Counted from the stretch's first letter, positions 23,392-32,439 are shown. The stretch is DNA of 64,000 nucleotides from Candidatus Blautia faecipullorum (GCA_019115125.1 DXEG01000060.1:107501-171500); one strand, 5' to 3'. The notes: a model not told the origin generated them from the sequence alone. Numbers and translations are program-made.

Positions 23392-26133
23392 TTGGATAAA
23401 GCGGAATTTCGGATCAGAATGGAAGAAATTAACCGCCTTGTAGAAAAAAAGGACTACAAGGAAGCGATGGAGGTTGTGGACAGTATTGACTGGCGCCGGG
23501 TAAAAAACGTCCATAACTTATGTACTGTAGGCGAACTTTATGCTGCCAATAAGAGATATGAGGACAGTAAGGAAATTTTCCTTCTGGCTTATCACAGAGC
23601 TCCTATTGGCAAAAATATTTTGTACAGGCTTATTGAAGTATCTCTGAGAATGAAGGATATCGACGAGGCCACGGAATTTTATGAGGAATATCTTGAGGTT
23701 GCTCCCAACGACAGCACCCAGTATATTCTGAAATATAAAATCAGCAAAGCAAAGCAGGATCCTCTTGCCGATCAGATCAAAATTCTGGAGGATTACAAGG
23801 AGAGAGAATTTACAGAGCGATGGTCTTATGAGCTCGCGAAGCTGTATTATCAGAACGGGGATACGGAGAAATGCCTGGATCTCTGCAATGAGATGGTTCT
23901 CTGGTTCAGTGACGGAAAATATGTAATGAAAGCTCTGGATCTGAAGAACAGAATGGGCAAGCTTACAGGTGAGGAAAAGGCGAAATACGAGCAGCAGTTT
24001 GTTCCGAATCTCATGACTGTGGATGAAGCGGGAGAGAAAAAGGAACGGCAGGAAGAAGAAGCGGATAAAAAGGACAGTGTTTCCTACGAGGATGAGGAGC
24101 CGGTCATTGAGACGGTTCATATTGATGAGCGGGACGTAAACAGCGCGGAAAGTCTTCAGGAAAAAATTTCCAAGGGAATCCGTGATATCTTTAACGGCAG
24201 AAAGAAAGAATCAGAGGATGATCTTACAAAAGAAGAGGAAGAGATGAAGAAGGAAGAAGTTCCGGAAGAGATGATCAGGGATATTTCTTCCTCTGACGAA
24301 GCTGAGGATGTGCCATATCTGGAGCCCGAGGAAACTGCTTCAGGTGAAGATCAGAATATTCAGGATGAGATTCAGGAAGAGGACGTTACTGAGGATATTC
24401 CAGAAGAAGACGTCGCTGCCGAAATAGAAAAAGAGATGAATGTAAAGGTTCCGGAGCTTGAAATACCGGAATCTATGAAAAATCTTGGAATTGAAAATCC
24501 GCTTCATAAGGATATTCCAAAGGCTCCGGATATTGTTCTTCCAAAAGCAGCGAAGGAAATTCTGAAATCAGACAGTGATTTTAATTTTAATCTGGAAGAT
24601 ACGATTCTGGCCGCGGCTACTGCTCAGGGAATTGAAATTCCGGATGGAGACGATACGCAGGAAAAAGCTTCTGTTGAAGAAAAAGAAGAGATTCCAGAAA
24701 ATGACGAAGACTATATGACCGAGGAGGATCTTCGCAGCGCGGAGGAAGAGTTCCTGAACGGCCCTGCTTCTAAAAAAACTGAAAAAGAACATTCCGCTGA
24801 CAAAAACCCGGAAGGATATTATGACGATCCCCAGGGAGACTTCGATGAAGAGTACGAGGATTCCGACAGCTCTGATGATATTTTCTACGGCGACGGTCAG
24901 GATGAGGACGAATTCTATGAGGATGATGAAGTCTACGGAGATGAATTCAGCGAGGAAGAGAATTCGGAGGAAGAGGAATTTTACGACGACGAGCAGGACG
25001 ACGAGGACGAGTTTCCTGAGGAATATGAGGAAGAAGACGAGGCGGAAGAAGAGTTCTCAGATGATTTCGAGGAGGACGAATTTGAGAATATCGACGACTA
25101 TGAAGAAGACGACGAACTGGACGAGCTTCCCGTGGTCAGCCGCAGGCCTCTTGAAAAACCCGAGAGAAAATATGCCGCTCAGAATACAGCCGCAATAAAG
25201 AAACCGGCAAAAAACAGAAAGACGGTATTCGCGGAGGAAGAGCAGGAGAGAAAACCTGTCAGAAAAGCAGCTCCGGTGAGAAGGCCGGAAAGAAATCTTT
25301 CAGAAGAGGAAAAACTGGAAAGGTTTGTGGATTCTCTGAATCCGGAGAAGGAAGGCATAGAAATTATTCCGAGAAAGAAAGAGCTTACGGATTATGAGAA
25401 GAAGCTGTTTACATATCTTGCCAAGGTTCCGGGCTTAAGAGAACAGATTCTTTCAGCTCTCTGTGACGTACAGACGGCGGCGTCGGATAAAACGTCAAAG
25501 TCAGGCAATATTATTGTTATGGGCGGCCGTGAGACAGGAAAGACGAGACTGATTTCAGCGCTGATCCCCGCAATATGTAAAGAGCTGAATCTGGAAGCAT
25601 CCAAGGTTGCCTATGTATTCGCGGATCAGATCAATGGTAAGAATATCGCGGAGATCGTTCATAAGATGTCTGGAGGATTTCTTGTGATCGAGAATGCTAA
25701 CCGGCTGAAAAAAGAGACTGTAAACCAGTTGAATAAAGCGATGGAATTCAGGACAGACGGAATGATCGTCATTCTTGAGGATGAAAAGATCGGCATGAGA
25801 AAGCTTATGGCAAGATTCCCGAAATTTACGTCCAAGTTTACTTCTCTCATCAACATACCGGTGTTTACCAATGACGAGCTTGTAAATTTCGCTAAGGTAT
25901 ATACAAGAGAAAACGGATATACTATCGACCAGATGGCGATGCTGACTCTTTATAATCTGATCAGCACCAATCAGAAGGATGACCAGCCTATGAATGTGGG
26001 CGCCGTTAAGGAAATCATCGACAACGCCATCGCGAAATCAAAGGGAGGCATCCGTAAACTGAAACGCAATATATCTAAAAAGAGAACGAATCCGGACGGA
26101 TATGTGGTTCTCTATGAAAGAGATTTTAACTAG
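23392..26133 (+). CDS. large TPR and P-loop protein with acidic central region
   Basis: A roughly 913-residue cytoplasmic protein of three parts. The N-terminal 200 residues are TPR-like helical repeats (YKEAMEVVDSIDW, KRYEDSKEIFLLAYHRAP, DIDEATEFYEEYLEVAPND). Residues about 215-640 are very rich in Glu and Asp and probably disordered. The C-terminal 260 residues form a P-loop domain resembling an AAA+ module: Walker A GGRETGKT, then FLVIENANRL where a Walker B would be (acidic Glu only), and MIVILEDEK. It ends in a basic tail. No ATPase family is confidently recognised. TTG 23392 is used; GTG 23383 and TTG 23380 are also possible and the ribosome binding site is weak. Confidence 0.85.
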   Translation: MDKAEFRIRMEEINRLVEKKDYKEAMEVVDSIDWRRVKNVHNLCTVGELYAANKRYEDSKEIFLLAYHRAPIGKNILYRLIEVSLRMKDIDEATEFYEEYLEVAPNDSTQYILKYKISKAKQDPLADQIKILEDYKEREFTERWSYELAKLYYQNGDTEKCLDLCNEMVLWFSDGKYVMKALDLKNRMGKLTGEEKAKYEQQFVPNLMTVDEAGEKKERQEEEADKKDSVSYEDEEPVIETVHIDERDVNSAESLQEKISKGIRDIFNGRKKESEDDLTKEEEEMKKEEVPEEMIRDISSSDEAEDVPYLEPEETASGEDQNIQDEIQEEDVTEDIPEEDVAAEIEKEMNVKVPELEIPESMKNLGIENPLHKDIPKAPDIVLPKAAKEILKSDSDFNFNLEDTILAAATAQGIEIPDGDDTQEKASVEEKEEIPENDEDYMTEEDLRSAEEEFLNGPASKKTEKEHSADKNPEGYYDDPQGDFDEEYEDSDSSDDIFYGDGQDEDEFYEDDEVYGDEFSEEENSEEEEFYDDEQDDEDEFPEEYEEEDEAEEEFSDDFEEDEFENIDDYEEDDELDELPVVSRRPLEKPERKYAAQNTAAIKKPAKNRKTVFAEEEQERKPVRKAAPVRRPERNLSEEEKLERFVDSLNPEKEGIEIIPRKKELTDYEKKLFTYLAKVPGLREQILSALCDVQTAASDKTSKSGNIIVMGGRETGKTRLISALIPAICKELNLEASKVAYVFADQINGKNIAEIVHKMSGGFLVIENANRLKKETVNQLNKAMEFRTDGMIVILEDEKIGMRKLMARFPKFTSKFTSLINIPVFTNDELVNFAKVYTRENGYTIDQMAMLTLYNLISTNQKDDQPMNVGAVKEIIDNAIAKSKGGIRKLKRNISKKRTNPDGYVVLYERDFN

Positions 26134-26157
26134 AACAGAATAAAGGAAGTAGAAATT

Positions 26158-27030
26158 ATGACCAGACCTTATCTTGGAAATCCGAAAAATACCATTGAAG
26201 TTCTTCAGAAGTATGGATTTGTTTTCCAGAAAAGGTTTGGTCAAAATTTTTTGATCGATACCCATGTTCTGGAAAAGATCATAAAGGCCTCCGAAATCAC
26301 AAAAGATGATTTTGTGCTGGAGATTGGTCCGGGAATCGGCACGATGACGCAGTATCTTGCCGAAGCGGCGGGTCAGGTGGCGGCTGTGGAAATAGACAAC
26401 GCCCTTATTCCGATTCTGGAGGATACTTTGAAAGAGTGGAACAATGTGACGGTGATCCATGGAGATATTCTGAAAACAGATATTCAGAAGCTTGCCATGG
26501 AAAAGAATCAGGGAAGGCCGATCAAGGTTGTGGCGAATCTTCCCTACTACATTACAACGCCCATTATTATGGGACTGTTTGAAAGTCATGTCCCTGTGGA
26601 ATCTGTTACGGTGATGGTCCAGAAGGAAGTGGCGGACCGTATGCAGACCGGCCCCGGATCAAAAGACTATGGCGCGTTGTCTCTGGCGGTTCAGTATTAC
26701 GCCAGGCCGGAGATAGTAGCAAATGTACCGCCTAATTGTTTTATGCCGAGACCAAAGGTGGGAAGCGCGGTGATCTGCCTCAGAAAATATGAGGAGCCGC
26801 CGGTGCAGGTAAAAAATGAAAAGCTGATGTTCCGCCTGATCAGAGCATCCTTTAATCAAAGGAGAAAAACTCTTGTAAACAGTCTGAAAAATTCTCCGGA
26901 GCTTTCGTATTCAAAAGAGCAGGTGGAGCAGGCAATAGCGGAATGTGGTTTTTCGCAGAATATAAGAGGGGAGGCTCTCGCATTGGAGCAGTTCGCGGCA
27001 CTTGCGAACGCTCTTGCGGATATTGGCTGA
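26158..27030 (+). CDS. rsmA: 16S rRNA (adenine-1518/1519-N6)-dimethyltransferase RsmA
   Basis: KsgA/RsmA dimethylates two adjacent adenines near the 3' end of 16S rRNA. Signatures: FGQNFLIDTHVLEKI, SAM motif VLEIGPGIGTMTQYL, and the catalytic ANLPYYITTPIIM. 290 residues. It begins 24 bp after the preceding gene and is probably co-transcribed. Confidence 0.97.
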   Translation: MTRPYLGNPKNTIEVLQKYGFVFQKRFGQNFLIDTHVLEKIIKASEITKDDFVLEIGPGIGTMTQYLAEAAGQVAAVEIDNALIPILEDTLKEWNNVTVIHGDILKTDIQKLAMEKNQGRPIKVVANLPYYITTPIIMGLFESHVPVESVTVMVQKEVADRMQTGPGSKDYGALSLAVQYYARPEIVANVPPNCFMPRPKVGSAVICLRKYEEPPVQVKNEKLMFRLIRASFNQRRKTLVNSLKNSPELSYSKEQVEQAIAECGFSQNIRGEALALEQFAALANALADIG

Positions 27031-27102
27031 CGGATTTCGTCAGGGACGGAAAGATCAGGATTTTCCGTGAGCTGATGATCCGGGAACATATGAAAGACAG
27101 AT

Positions 27103-27138
27103 AAAAAGCATCCGGTGGCTGGTCGGATGCTTTTTACT
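27103..27138 (+). terminator. strong intrinsic terminator after rsmA
   Basis: A perfect 12-bp stem (AAAAAGCATCCG 27103-27114 with CGGATGCTTTTT 27124-27135) ends in a T-run, 73 bp after rsmA. Confidence 0.92.
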
Positions 27139-27401
27139 TTCTATTTATTAAATTTAAAAGGAAGGAGAGTTGATTACCCTTGCAGGTAATCAACATATGA
27201 AAAAGAAAATTATAAAAATAATGTTGGCTGTATTATTTTTATGATGTTAGTATATCCGAAAATTATGAGAGTTTCATGTTTAACTTATGAAAAAAAAGTG
27301 AACGAATATCAAAAGTTTTATGAATTACAGAAAACTGGTAAAAACTGCAGACATAAAAAAAGCACTGTTCACAAAAATTTTACAGTATTATTTTTTTTAT
27401 A
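27139..27401 (+). other. intergenic region with a hairpin and a 15-codon signal-like frame
   Basis: A GGAGAG site is followed by a perfect 10-bp hairpin (GTTGATTACC 27169-27178 with GGTAATCAAC 27185-27194) and immediately by ATG 27197, opening a 15-codon frame (MKKKIIKIMLAVLFL) that looks like a bare signal-peptide start and then stops. The adjacent +1 frame stays open through 27462 but ends in promoter sequence. This may be the remnant of a secreted or lipoprotein gene, or a tiny membrane peptide; neither is supported further. Confidence 0.3.
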
Positions 27402-27410
27402 TGTTATAAT
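27402..27410 (+). promoter_or_regulatory. extended -10 promoter
   Basis: TG-T-TATAAT (27402-27410) is an extended -10 with only a weak, poorly spaced -35 (TTTACA 27379-27384). A purine-rich start and AGGAGG about 45 bp downstream lead into the secreted protein gene. Confidence 0.65.
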
Positions 27411-27468
27411 GTGGGACGTACCTAAGGAAATATTGATTTTGTTATATTTATTCAGGAGGTAAAAGAAA

Positions 27469-27930
27469 ATGAAAATAAAGAAATTAAGTGCGTTGATCCT
27501 CGCGGGAGTTCTTTCCTGTACAGCGCCGGCTGCGGCATACGCTTCAGATTCAGCAGACGCCGCGGTAAGTCAGGCTGTTGATATTCTTTCCGAGAGCGGA
27601 GTAGACGAGCTTCTCTCTGATCCGGATACTGTTGTGGAGCTGATCGTTGCGGCGAAGGATACACTGGGACAGGTGGATGTTACGGATGATCAGATTTCAA
27701 GCGCTCTCGATACCGCGGCTTCCAGCCTGGGAGTATCTCTTTCCGATTCTGAGAAGAGCACGCTGATAAAGCTGTATCATCAGTTCCAGGATATGAATAT
27801 TGATGAAGAACAGCTCAGAAGCCAGATAACAAAAGTATATGATAAGCTGGAAAGCCTGGGAATCACCAAGGAGGATGTGAAGGGAATTCTTGGTAAACTT
27901 GTGGATGTTGTGAAAAATATCCTTAATTAA
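27469..27930 (+). CDS. small secreted helical protein (DUF1002-like)
   Basis: A 153-residue protein with a clear signal peptide (MKIKKLSALILAGVLSCTAP ... AYAS, cleavage near residue 25). The mature part is helical and acidic; its second half (SDSEKSTLIKLYHQFQDMNI, QITKVYDKLESLGITKEDVKG) recalls the C-terminal part of DUF1002 proteins. There is a Cys in the signal region but no good lipobox, so secretion rather than lipid anchoring is expected. Function unknown. AGGAGGT lies 9 bp upstream of the ATG. It is transcribed alone. Confidence 0.8.
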   Translation: MKIKKLSALILAGVLSCTAPAAAYASDSADAAVSQAVDILSESGVDELLSDPDTVVELIVAAKDTLGQVDVTDDQISSALDTAASSLGVSLSDSEKSTLIKLYHQFQDMNIDEEQLRSQITKVYDKLESLGITKEDVKGILGKLVDVVKNILN

Positions 27931-28311
27931 AATTAATAGTTATATATTGTTATAAAAAGTGTACAAAAAACATAAAATTCGTCTTGATGCATCATGTTGT
28001 ATTTTTATAAAAAAAATGATATTAGAAGGATAAAATTGTGCAAATGCACGAAAAGTTCATTTTTTGTTCATAATATATTCATAAAATATTGCTATGATAT
28101 CTGTAGTTCGAAAGAACGATGCTATGACGATGTAATGTTCTTCATTACACATAAATTTTTTCATAATAATTGCCCCGGTAAACCACTGCCGGGGCACTCC
28201 TCGTTTTATGGGGTTCGCTGCAGTTTACCCAGGGCGCGGCATCGTTTATCTTTTCTTTCCGCTTTCTTAAAATTCTCATAAAATTCCCGGTGATTATAAG
28301 AGTTGTATCAG
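27931..28311 (+). other. intergenic region with several hairpins, possible small RNA
   Basis: No coding frame is convincing. Hairpins in series: GTGC/GCAC (28039-28050), GTTC-GAAA-GAAC (28106-28117), TGTAATG (28131-28137) with CATTACA (28143-28149) followed by a T-run, and TGCCCCGG (28171-28178) with CCGGGGCA (28189-28196). A TATGAT (28093-28098) lies just before the second. The third hairpin with its T-run reads like a terminator. The last could terminate the secreted-protein transcript. Confidence 0.4.
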
Positions 28312-28340
28312 TTGTCAGTAAAATGGAAATCTGGTAAAAT
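28312..28340 (+). promoter_or_regulatory. sigma-A promoter of the S1-domain gene
   Basis: TTGTCA (28312-28317), 17 bp, TAAAAT (28335-28340). The gene starts 48 bp downstream with AAAGGAG before it. Confidence 0.7.
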
Positions 28341-28387
28341 GTGATAAAATTGATAATATATTTAAAAGATAAAAGGAGCCGCATATT

Positions 28388-29296
28388 ATGACAGAATCAA
28401 TGAGAGATTATGAAAAAGAGCTTGAGGAATCCATGAAAAAAATAGAAGAAGGGGATATCCTTACAGGGACTGTGATCAGTGTGGACGAAAAAGAAGTAGT
28501 TCTGGACCTGAAATACTATGCAGAAGGAGTCATTCCGGCTGAAGATTACAGCAGAGAGCCGGGATTCAGTCTGAAGGAGGAAGTACACCCGGGAGACGAG
28601 GTATCCGCCACTGTGATCAGAAAGGACGACGGAAACGGCAATATCCTTCTTTCCAGAGTGGAGGCCGCGGACGTACTTGCCTGGGACAAGCTGAAGGAAT
28701 ATAAGGAAACAGGAGAAGCTCTCGACGTAGTAGTAAAGGGAATCACCAATGCGGGCGTGATCGCTTATGTGGAGGGTGTCAGAGGCTTTATCCCCGCGTC
28801 AAAGCTTGCCCTGAATTATGTGGAGGATACGGAAGCATATCTGAATAAACCGCTTCAGGTTCAGGTGATCGATATGGACAAAGAAAGCAAAAAGCTGATC
28901 CTTTCCGCAAGGGAGCTTCTGAGGGAGAAAGCGGAGGAAGAGCGTAAAAGAATGGTTTCCAACGTACAGGTTGGTCTGGTGACGGAGGGAGTAGTGGAAA
29001 GCCTTCAGCCGTACGGCGCTTTTGTAAACCTTGGAAACGGGCTTTCCGGTCTGGTCCATATCTCTCAGATCTGTGAAAAAAGAATTAAAAAGCCGTCAGA
29101 GGTGCTTGCGGTGGGCGATAAAGTAAAGGTAAAGGTAACTGCTGTAAAAGAAGGAAAACTTAGCCTCAGCATGAAAGAGGCATCCGATCTGATGGCGAAA
29201 GAGATTGAAGAGGAGGAAATTTACGAGGCTCCGGACGCAGGTCAGGAAGCCACCACTTCTCTTGGTTCTCTTTTTGCGAATATTAAATTAAACTGA
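28388..29296 (+). CDS. S1 RNA-binding domain protein (ribosomal protein S1-like)
   Basis: A 302-residue protein with three S1 domains: residues about 20-90 (ILTGTVISVDEKEVVLDLKYYAEGVIP), 105-170 (LDVVVKGITNAGVIAYVEGVRGFIPASKL) and 190-265 (VQVGLVTEGVVESLQPYGAFVNLGNGLSGLVHISQI). This matches the short S1-like proteins of Firmicutes (YpfD type), which bind mRNA or ribosomes but are shorter than E. coli S1. A small hairpin (GATCCT/AGGATC) follows the stop. Confidence 0.92.
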   Translation: MTESMRDYEKELEESMKKIEEGDILTGTVISVDEKEVVLDLKYYAEGVIPAEDYSREPGFSLKEEVHPGDEVSATVIRKDDGNGNILLSRVEAADVLAWDKLKEYKETGEALDVVVKGITNAGVIAYVEGVRGFIPASKLALNYVEDTEAYLNKPLQVQVIDMDKESKKLILSARELLREKAEEERKRMVSNVQVGLVTEGVVESLQPYGAFVNLGNGLSGLVHISQICEKRIKKPSEVLAVGDKVKVKVTAVKEGKLSLSMKEASDLMAKEIEEEEIYEAPDAGQEATTSLGSLFANIKLN

Positions 29297-29382
29297 TCCT
29301 TTATATCAGGATCACAAGGAGAGAAATCCGATTCATGCCCGCGGAGCAAACCGCGGCATCTCAGTATGAGAAAGGGGAAGGA

Positions 29383-31053
29383 ATGAAAAAACAGGAAAAA
29401 ATCTTCGTTATCGGACATAAAAATCCTGACACGGATTCTATTTGTTCAGCTATTGCTTACTGTGATATTAGAAACAGAACCTTTCAGAACAAAAAATATG
29501 TTCCCAAAAGGGCGGGACAGATCAATGAAGAGACGGAGTACGTCCTGAACCGTTTTGGGATTCAGCCTCCGGGATATCTCAGCAATATAGGTACCCAGGT
29601 AAAGGATATGGATATCAGGGAAAGTCCTGACGCGGATAAAAGCATGTCCTTAAAAAATGCCTGGGATATCATGCAGCAGAACAGCATCGTGTCCCTTCCC
29701 ATCAGAGATAAGGAAGGATATCTTGAGGGACTGATCACCATTGGAGATATAGCGAAAACCTACATGGACACCACGGACAGCTACCTGCTGTCCAGGGCGA
29801 AAACCCAGTACAGGAGAATCGCGGAGACACTGTGCGGAGAAGTAGTAGAAGGAAACGAGCATGGATATTTTGCGGAAGGCAAGGTGCTTGTGGGAACCGC
29901 GGATCCTGGTATGCTGAAGGAATATGTAAAAGAAAATGATATGGTCATTCTCGGCAACCGGGAGGAGGATCATCTTCAGGCCATTGAACAGAATGTAAGC
30001 TGTATCATTGTTGGAATGGGGATCAAGATTACAGAGAACGTGCTGAAGCTTGCCCATAAAAAAAATATTGTGGTAATCTCCTCGCCTCACGATACCTTCA
30101 CGATTTCCAGACTGATCAACCAGAGTATACCGGTGAAGTATATTATGAAGACGGATAATCTTGTAACCTTCCATACAGAGGATTATACGGACGATATCCA
30201 GGAGATCATGATCAAGCACCGTCACCGTGCCTTTCCTGTGATCAATCAGAGAGGAAAATGCGTGGGTACGATATCCAGGCGGAATTTTCTGGATATGCAC
30301 AGAAAAAAGGTGGTTCTGGTAGATCACAATGAAGAGAGCCAGGCGGTTGATAATATTGACAAGGCAGATATTCTGGAGATCATTGACCATCATAAGCTGG
30401 GATCTCTGCAGACTATGCAGCCGATCAGCTTCAGAAACGAGCCTGTAGGCTGTACGGGAACGATCATGTATCAGATTTACGGGGAGCAGAAGCTTGAAAT
30501 TCCTCAGAAGATCGCAGGGCTTCTCTGCGCCGCGATCATTTCCGATACGCTGATGTTCCGTTCTCCTACCTGCACGCTCCAGGATAAAATGGCCGCGGGC
30601 GCTCTTGCTCTGATCGCGGATATTTCCATTGAAGAATTTGCAAAGGAAATGTTCAGGGCGGGAAGCAATCTCAAGGATAAATCTCCGGAGGAGATCTTTT
30701 ACCAGGATTATAAGAAATTTATCGCGGAGGGCGATATTACCTTCGGCGTAGGACAGATCAGCTCCATGGATGAGGAGGAGCTGAAGGTGATCAAGAAGAA
30801 GCTTCAGCCGTTTATGGTCAGCGAATGTGGGCGTCATGGAGTGACAAGGGTGTATTTCATGCTTACCAGTATTATGAGCCGGTCCACAGAGCTTCTGTTT
30901 TATGGAGAGGGAAGCCGGGAAATGGCGGAAAGCGCCTTTCAGATGGAACCGGGGGATGATTCCTTTAACCTGAAGGGAGTGGTATCCAGAAAGAAACAGT
31001 TGATTCCCGCGTTAATGGAAGCCGCTCAGATGATGTCCTCCGATTATGCATAA
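29383..31053 (+). CDS. family II inorganic diphosphatase with CBS and DRTGG domains
   Basis: A Mn-dependent pyrophosphatase of the regulated CBS type. The DHH domain is split: the N-terminal FVIGHKNPDTDSICSAIAYCD supplies metal ligands, then a CBS pair (about 70-130 and 245-305) encloses a DRTGG domain, and then DHNEES, EIIDHHKLG and the DHHA2 domain follow (residues 300-556). In the family, adenine nucleotides bind the CBS domains and control activity. The ATG at 29383 follows AAGGGGAAGGA; an upstream ATG at 29335 would add 16 residues but a GC-rich hairpin (CCGCGG/CCGCGG) lies within that stretch. Confidence 0.92.
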   Translation: MKKQEKIFVIGHKNPDTDSICSAIAYCDIRNRTFQNKKYVPKRAGQINEETEYVLNRFGIQPPGYLSNIGTQVKDMDIRESPDADKSMSLKNAWDIMQQNSIVSLPIRDKEGYLEGLITIGDIAKTYMDTTDSYLLSRAKTQYRRIAETLCGEVVEGNEHGYFAEGKVLVGTADPGMLKEYVKENDMVILGNREEDHLQAIEQNVSCIIVGMGIKITENVLKLAHKKNIVVISSPHDTFTISRLINQSIPVKYIMKTDNLVTFHTEDYTDDIQEIMIKHRHRAFPVINQRGKCVGTISRRNFLDMHRKKVVLVDHNEESQAVDNIDKADILEIIDHHKLGSLQTMQPISFRNEPVGCTGTIMYQIYGEQKLEIPQKIAGLLCAAIISDTLMFRSPTCTLQDKMAAGALALIADISIEEFAKEMFRAGSNLKDKSPEEIFYQDYKKFIAEGDITFGVGQISSMDEEELKVIKKKLQPFMVSECGRHGVTRVYFMLTSIMSRSTELLFYGEGSREMAESAFQMEPGDDSFNLKGVVSRKKQLIPALMEAAQMMSSDYA

Positions 31054-31096
31054 ATAGATTTTTGTATGCGGAGTTATAGTATGATTGGAGGAGAAA

Positions 31097-31681
31097 ATGT
31101 CGAAACAGAGCTGGAAACCTGGAAATATGCTGTATCCGCTGCCGGTGGTTATGGTAAGCTGTTCAGATGGAAAGGGAAAAGATAATATCATTACAGTGGC
31201 CTGGGCGGGTACTGTCTGCACCAATCCGCCCATGGTTTCTGTGTCCATCCGTCCTGAGCGCTATTCCTATCATATGATCCGGGAGACAAAAGAATTTGTA
31301 ATAAACCTTACCACGGAGGAGCTGGCGTTTGCTGTGGATTACTGCGGCGTAAAATCCGGAAAGGATATAGATAAATTTAAAGAAACCGGCCTCACCAGAG
31401 AGAAGGCGGATATCGTGAACGCGCCTATGATCAGAGAAGCGCCCGTATCTATTGAATGTCGCGTGACAGATATCCTGGAGCTTGGATCTCATCATATGTT
31501 TCTTGGAGAGGTGGCTGCCGTTCATGCAGATGAAGCCTATATGGATGAAAATAACCGGTTTGATCTGAACAGGGCCAGGCCTATCGTATATTCTCATGGG
31601 GAATATCTGGGTACCGGAAAAAAATTAGGCACCTTTGGCTACAGTGTAAAAAAAGTAAAAAAACCCGGAAAAAAGCGTTAA
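31097..31681 (+). CDS. flavin reductase-like FMN-binding protein
   Basis: A 194-residue split-barrel flavoprotein. Its signature is the N-terminal MLYPLPVVMVSCSD and NIITVAWAGTVCTNPPMVSVSIRP, the FMN-binding face, followed by VINLTTEELAFAVDYCG. Members reduce flavins or act as stand-alone FMN proteins; the electron acceptor is unknown. ATG 31097 is preceded by GGAGGAG at ideal spacing. The C-terminus is basic (KKVKKPGKKR). Confidence 0.88.
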   Translation: MSKQSWKPGNMLYPLPVVMVSCSDGKGKDNIITVAWAGTVCTNPPMVSVSIRPERYSYHMIRETKEFVINLTTEELAFAVDYCGVKSGKDIDKFKETGLTREKADIVNAPMIREAPVSIECRVTDILELGSHHMFLGEVAAVHADEAYMDENNRFDLNRARPIVYSHGEYLGTGKKLGTFGYSVKKVKKPGKKR

Positions 31682-31762
31682 AACCCAAAAGGATTGCAGA
31701 ATCCGGCGTTTTATGATAAAATTTGGTAGAACGGCAGTAAAACTGTTACTATTGGAGGCTAT

Positions 31763-32266
31763 ATGAATAATCTTATATTGATAGGAATGCCCGGAGCGGG
31801 AAAAAGTACGATTGGAGTCATTCTTGCAAAGGTGCTGGGCTATCAGTTCCTGGATTCCGATATCCTGATTCAGAAACAGGAAAAAAGAAAGCTTCATGAG
31901 ATTATAGATCAGGAAGGATATCATGGATTTCAGAAAATTGAAAATCGTGTTAATGCTTCCATAGACGCAGAAAATACGGTGATCGCAACAGGAGGAAGCG
32001 TGGTTTACTGTGATGAGGCCATGAGGCATCTGAAATCTGCGGGAACGGTTATTTATCTGAAATTATCTTTGAAGTCTTTATCGCGCCGTCTGGGAAATCT
32101 CAAAGGACGAGGCGTTCTTTTGAAGGAAGGACAATCGTTAAGGGATTTATATGAAGAGAGAGCTAAATTGTATGAAAAATACGCGGATATTGTAATTGAT
32201 GAAGAAGGGAAAGATTTGGAAGCAAGTCTGCAGGCAGTTTTGGAAACACTAGGGGAGAAAGAATAA
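31763..32266 (+). CDS. shikimate-kinase-like P-loop kinase, divergent active site
   Basis: A 167-residue NMP-kinase-fold protein of the shikimate kinase family: Walker A GMPGAGKSTIG, the metal/substrate DSD motif, ATGG, a lid arginine in GRGVLL and RAKLYEKYAD. In typical AroK the substrate-binding segment reads GE..FR; here it is GYHGFQKIE, so the shikimate-binding Arg is Gln, and the GGG motif is reduced to GG-S. It is a stand-alone gene with no aro neighbours. It may phosphorylate another small hydroxylated substrate or be a relaxed kinase; naming it AroK outright is unsafe. Confidence 0.8.
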   Translation: MNNLILIGMPGAGKSTIGVILAKVLGYQFLDSDILIQKQEKRKLHEIIDQEGYHGFQKIENRVNASIDAENTVIATGGSVVYCDEAMRHLKSAGTVIYLKLSLKSLSRRLGNLKGRGVLLKEGQSLRDLYEERAKLYEKYADIVIDEEGKDLEASLQAVLETLGEKE

Positions 32267-32313
32267 AAACTGCAGCAGGAAACAGGGAGCGGAAGCAGGA
32301 GAGAAATTTTTTA

Positions 32314-32341
32314 TTTACAAATGGGAAAAATGTGCTATAAT
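32314..32341 (+). promoter_or_regulatory. promoter of murA
   Basis: TTTACA (32314-32319), 16 bp, TATAAT (32336-32341). The roughly 95-nt leader that follows contains AATTATTT/AAATAATT arms around a GC-rich centre, a possible hairpin just before the AGAGGTG site. Confidence 0.7.
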
Positions 32342-32439
32342 ACGGAATTGAACATTTTATAGGGAAAGCCATTACAGCAATAAATTATTTCTGGCGTACG
32401 CTTCGGCTTACGGAGTAAAAATAATTATAGAGGTGCTTT

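Noticed and set aside
24821-25198. A plus-strand frame rich in Thr/Arg/Met
   Set aside because: Frame shadow of the acidic repeat region of the TPR/P-loop gene.
27241-27462. A 73-codon frame before the secreted protein
   Set aside because: Its second half is promoter and ribosome binding site sequence; low-complexity composition and no binding site of its own.
29650-30837. A 395-codon minus-strand frame
   Set aside because: Complement of the strongly supported diphosphatase gene; His/Leu-rich shadow composition.
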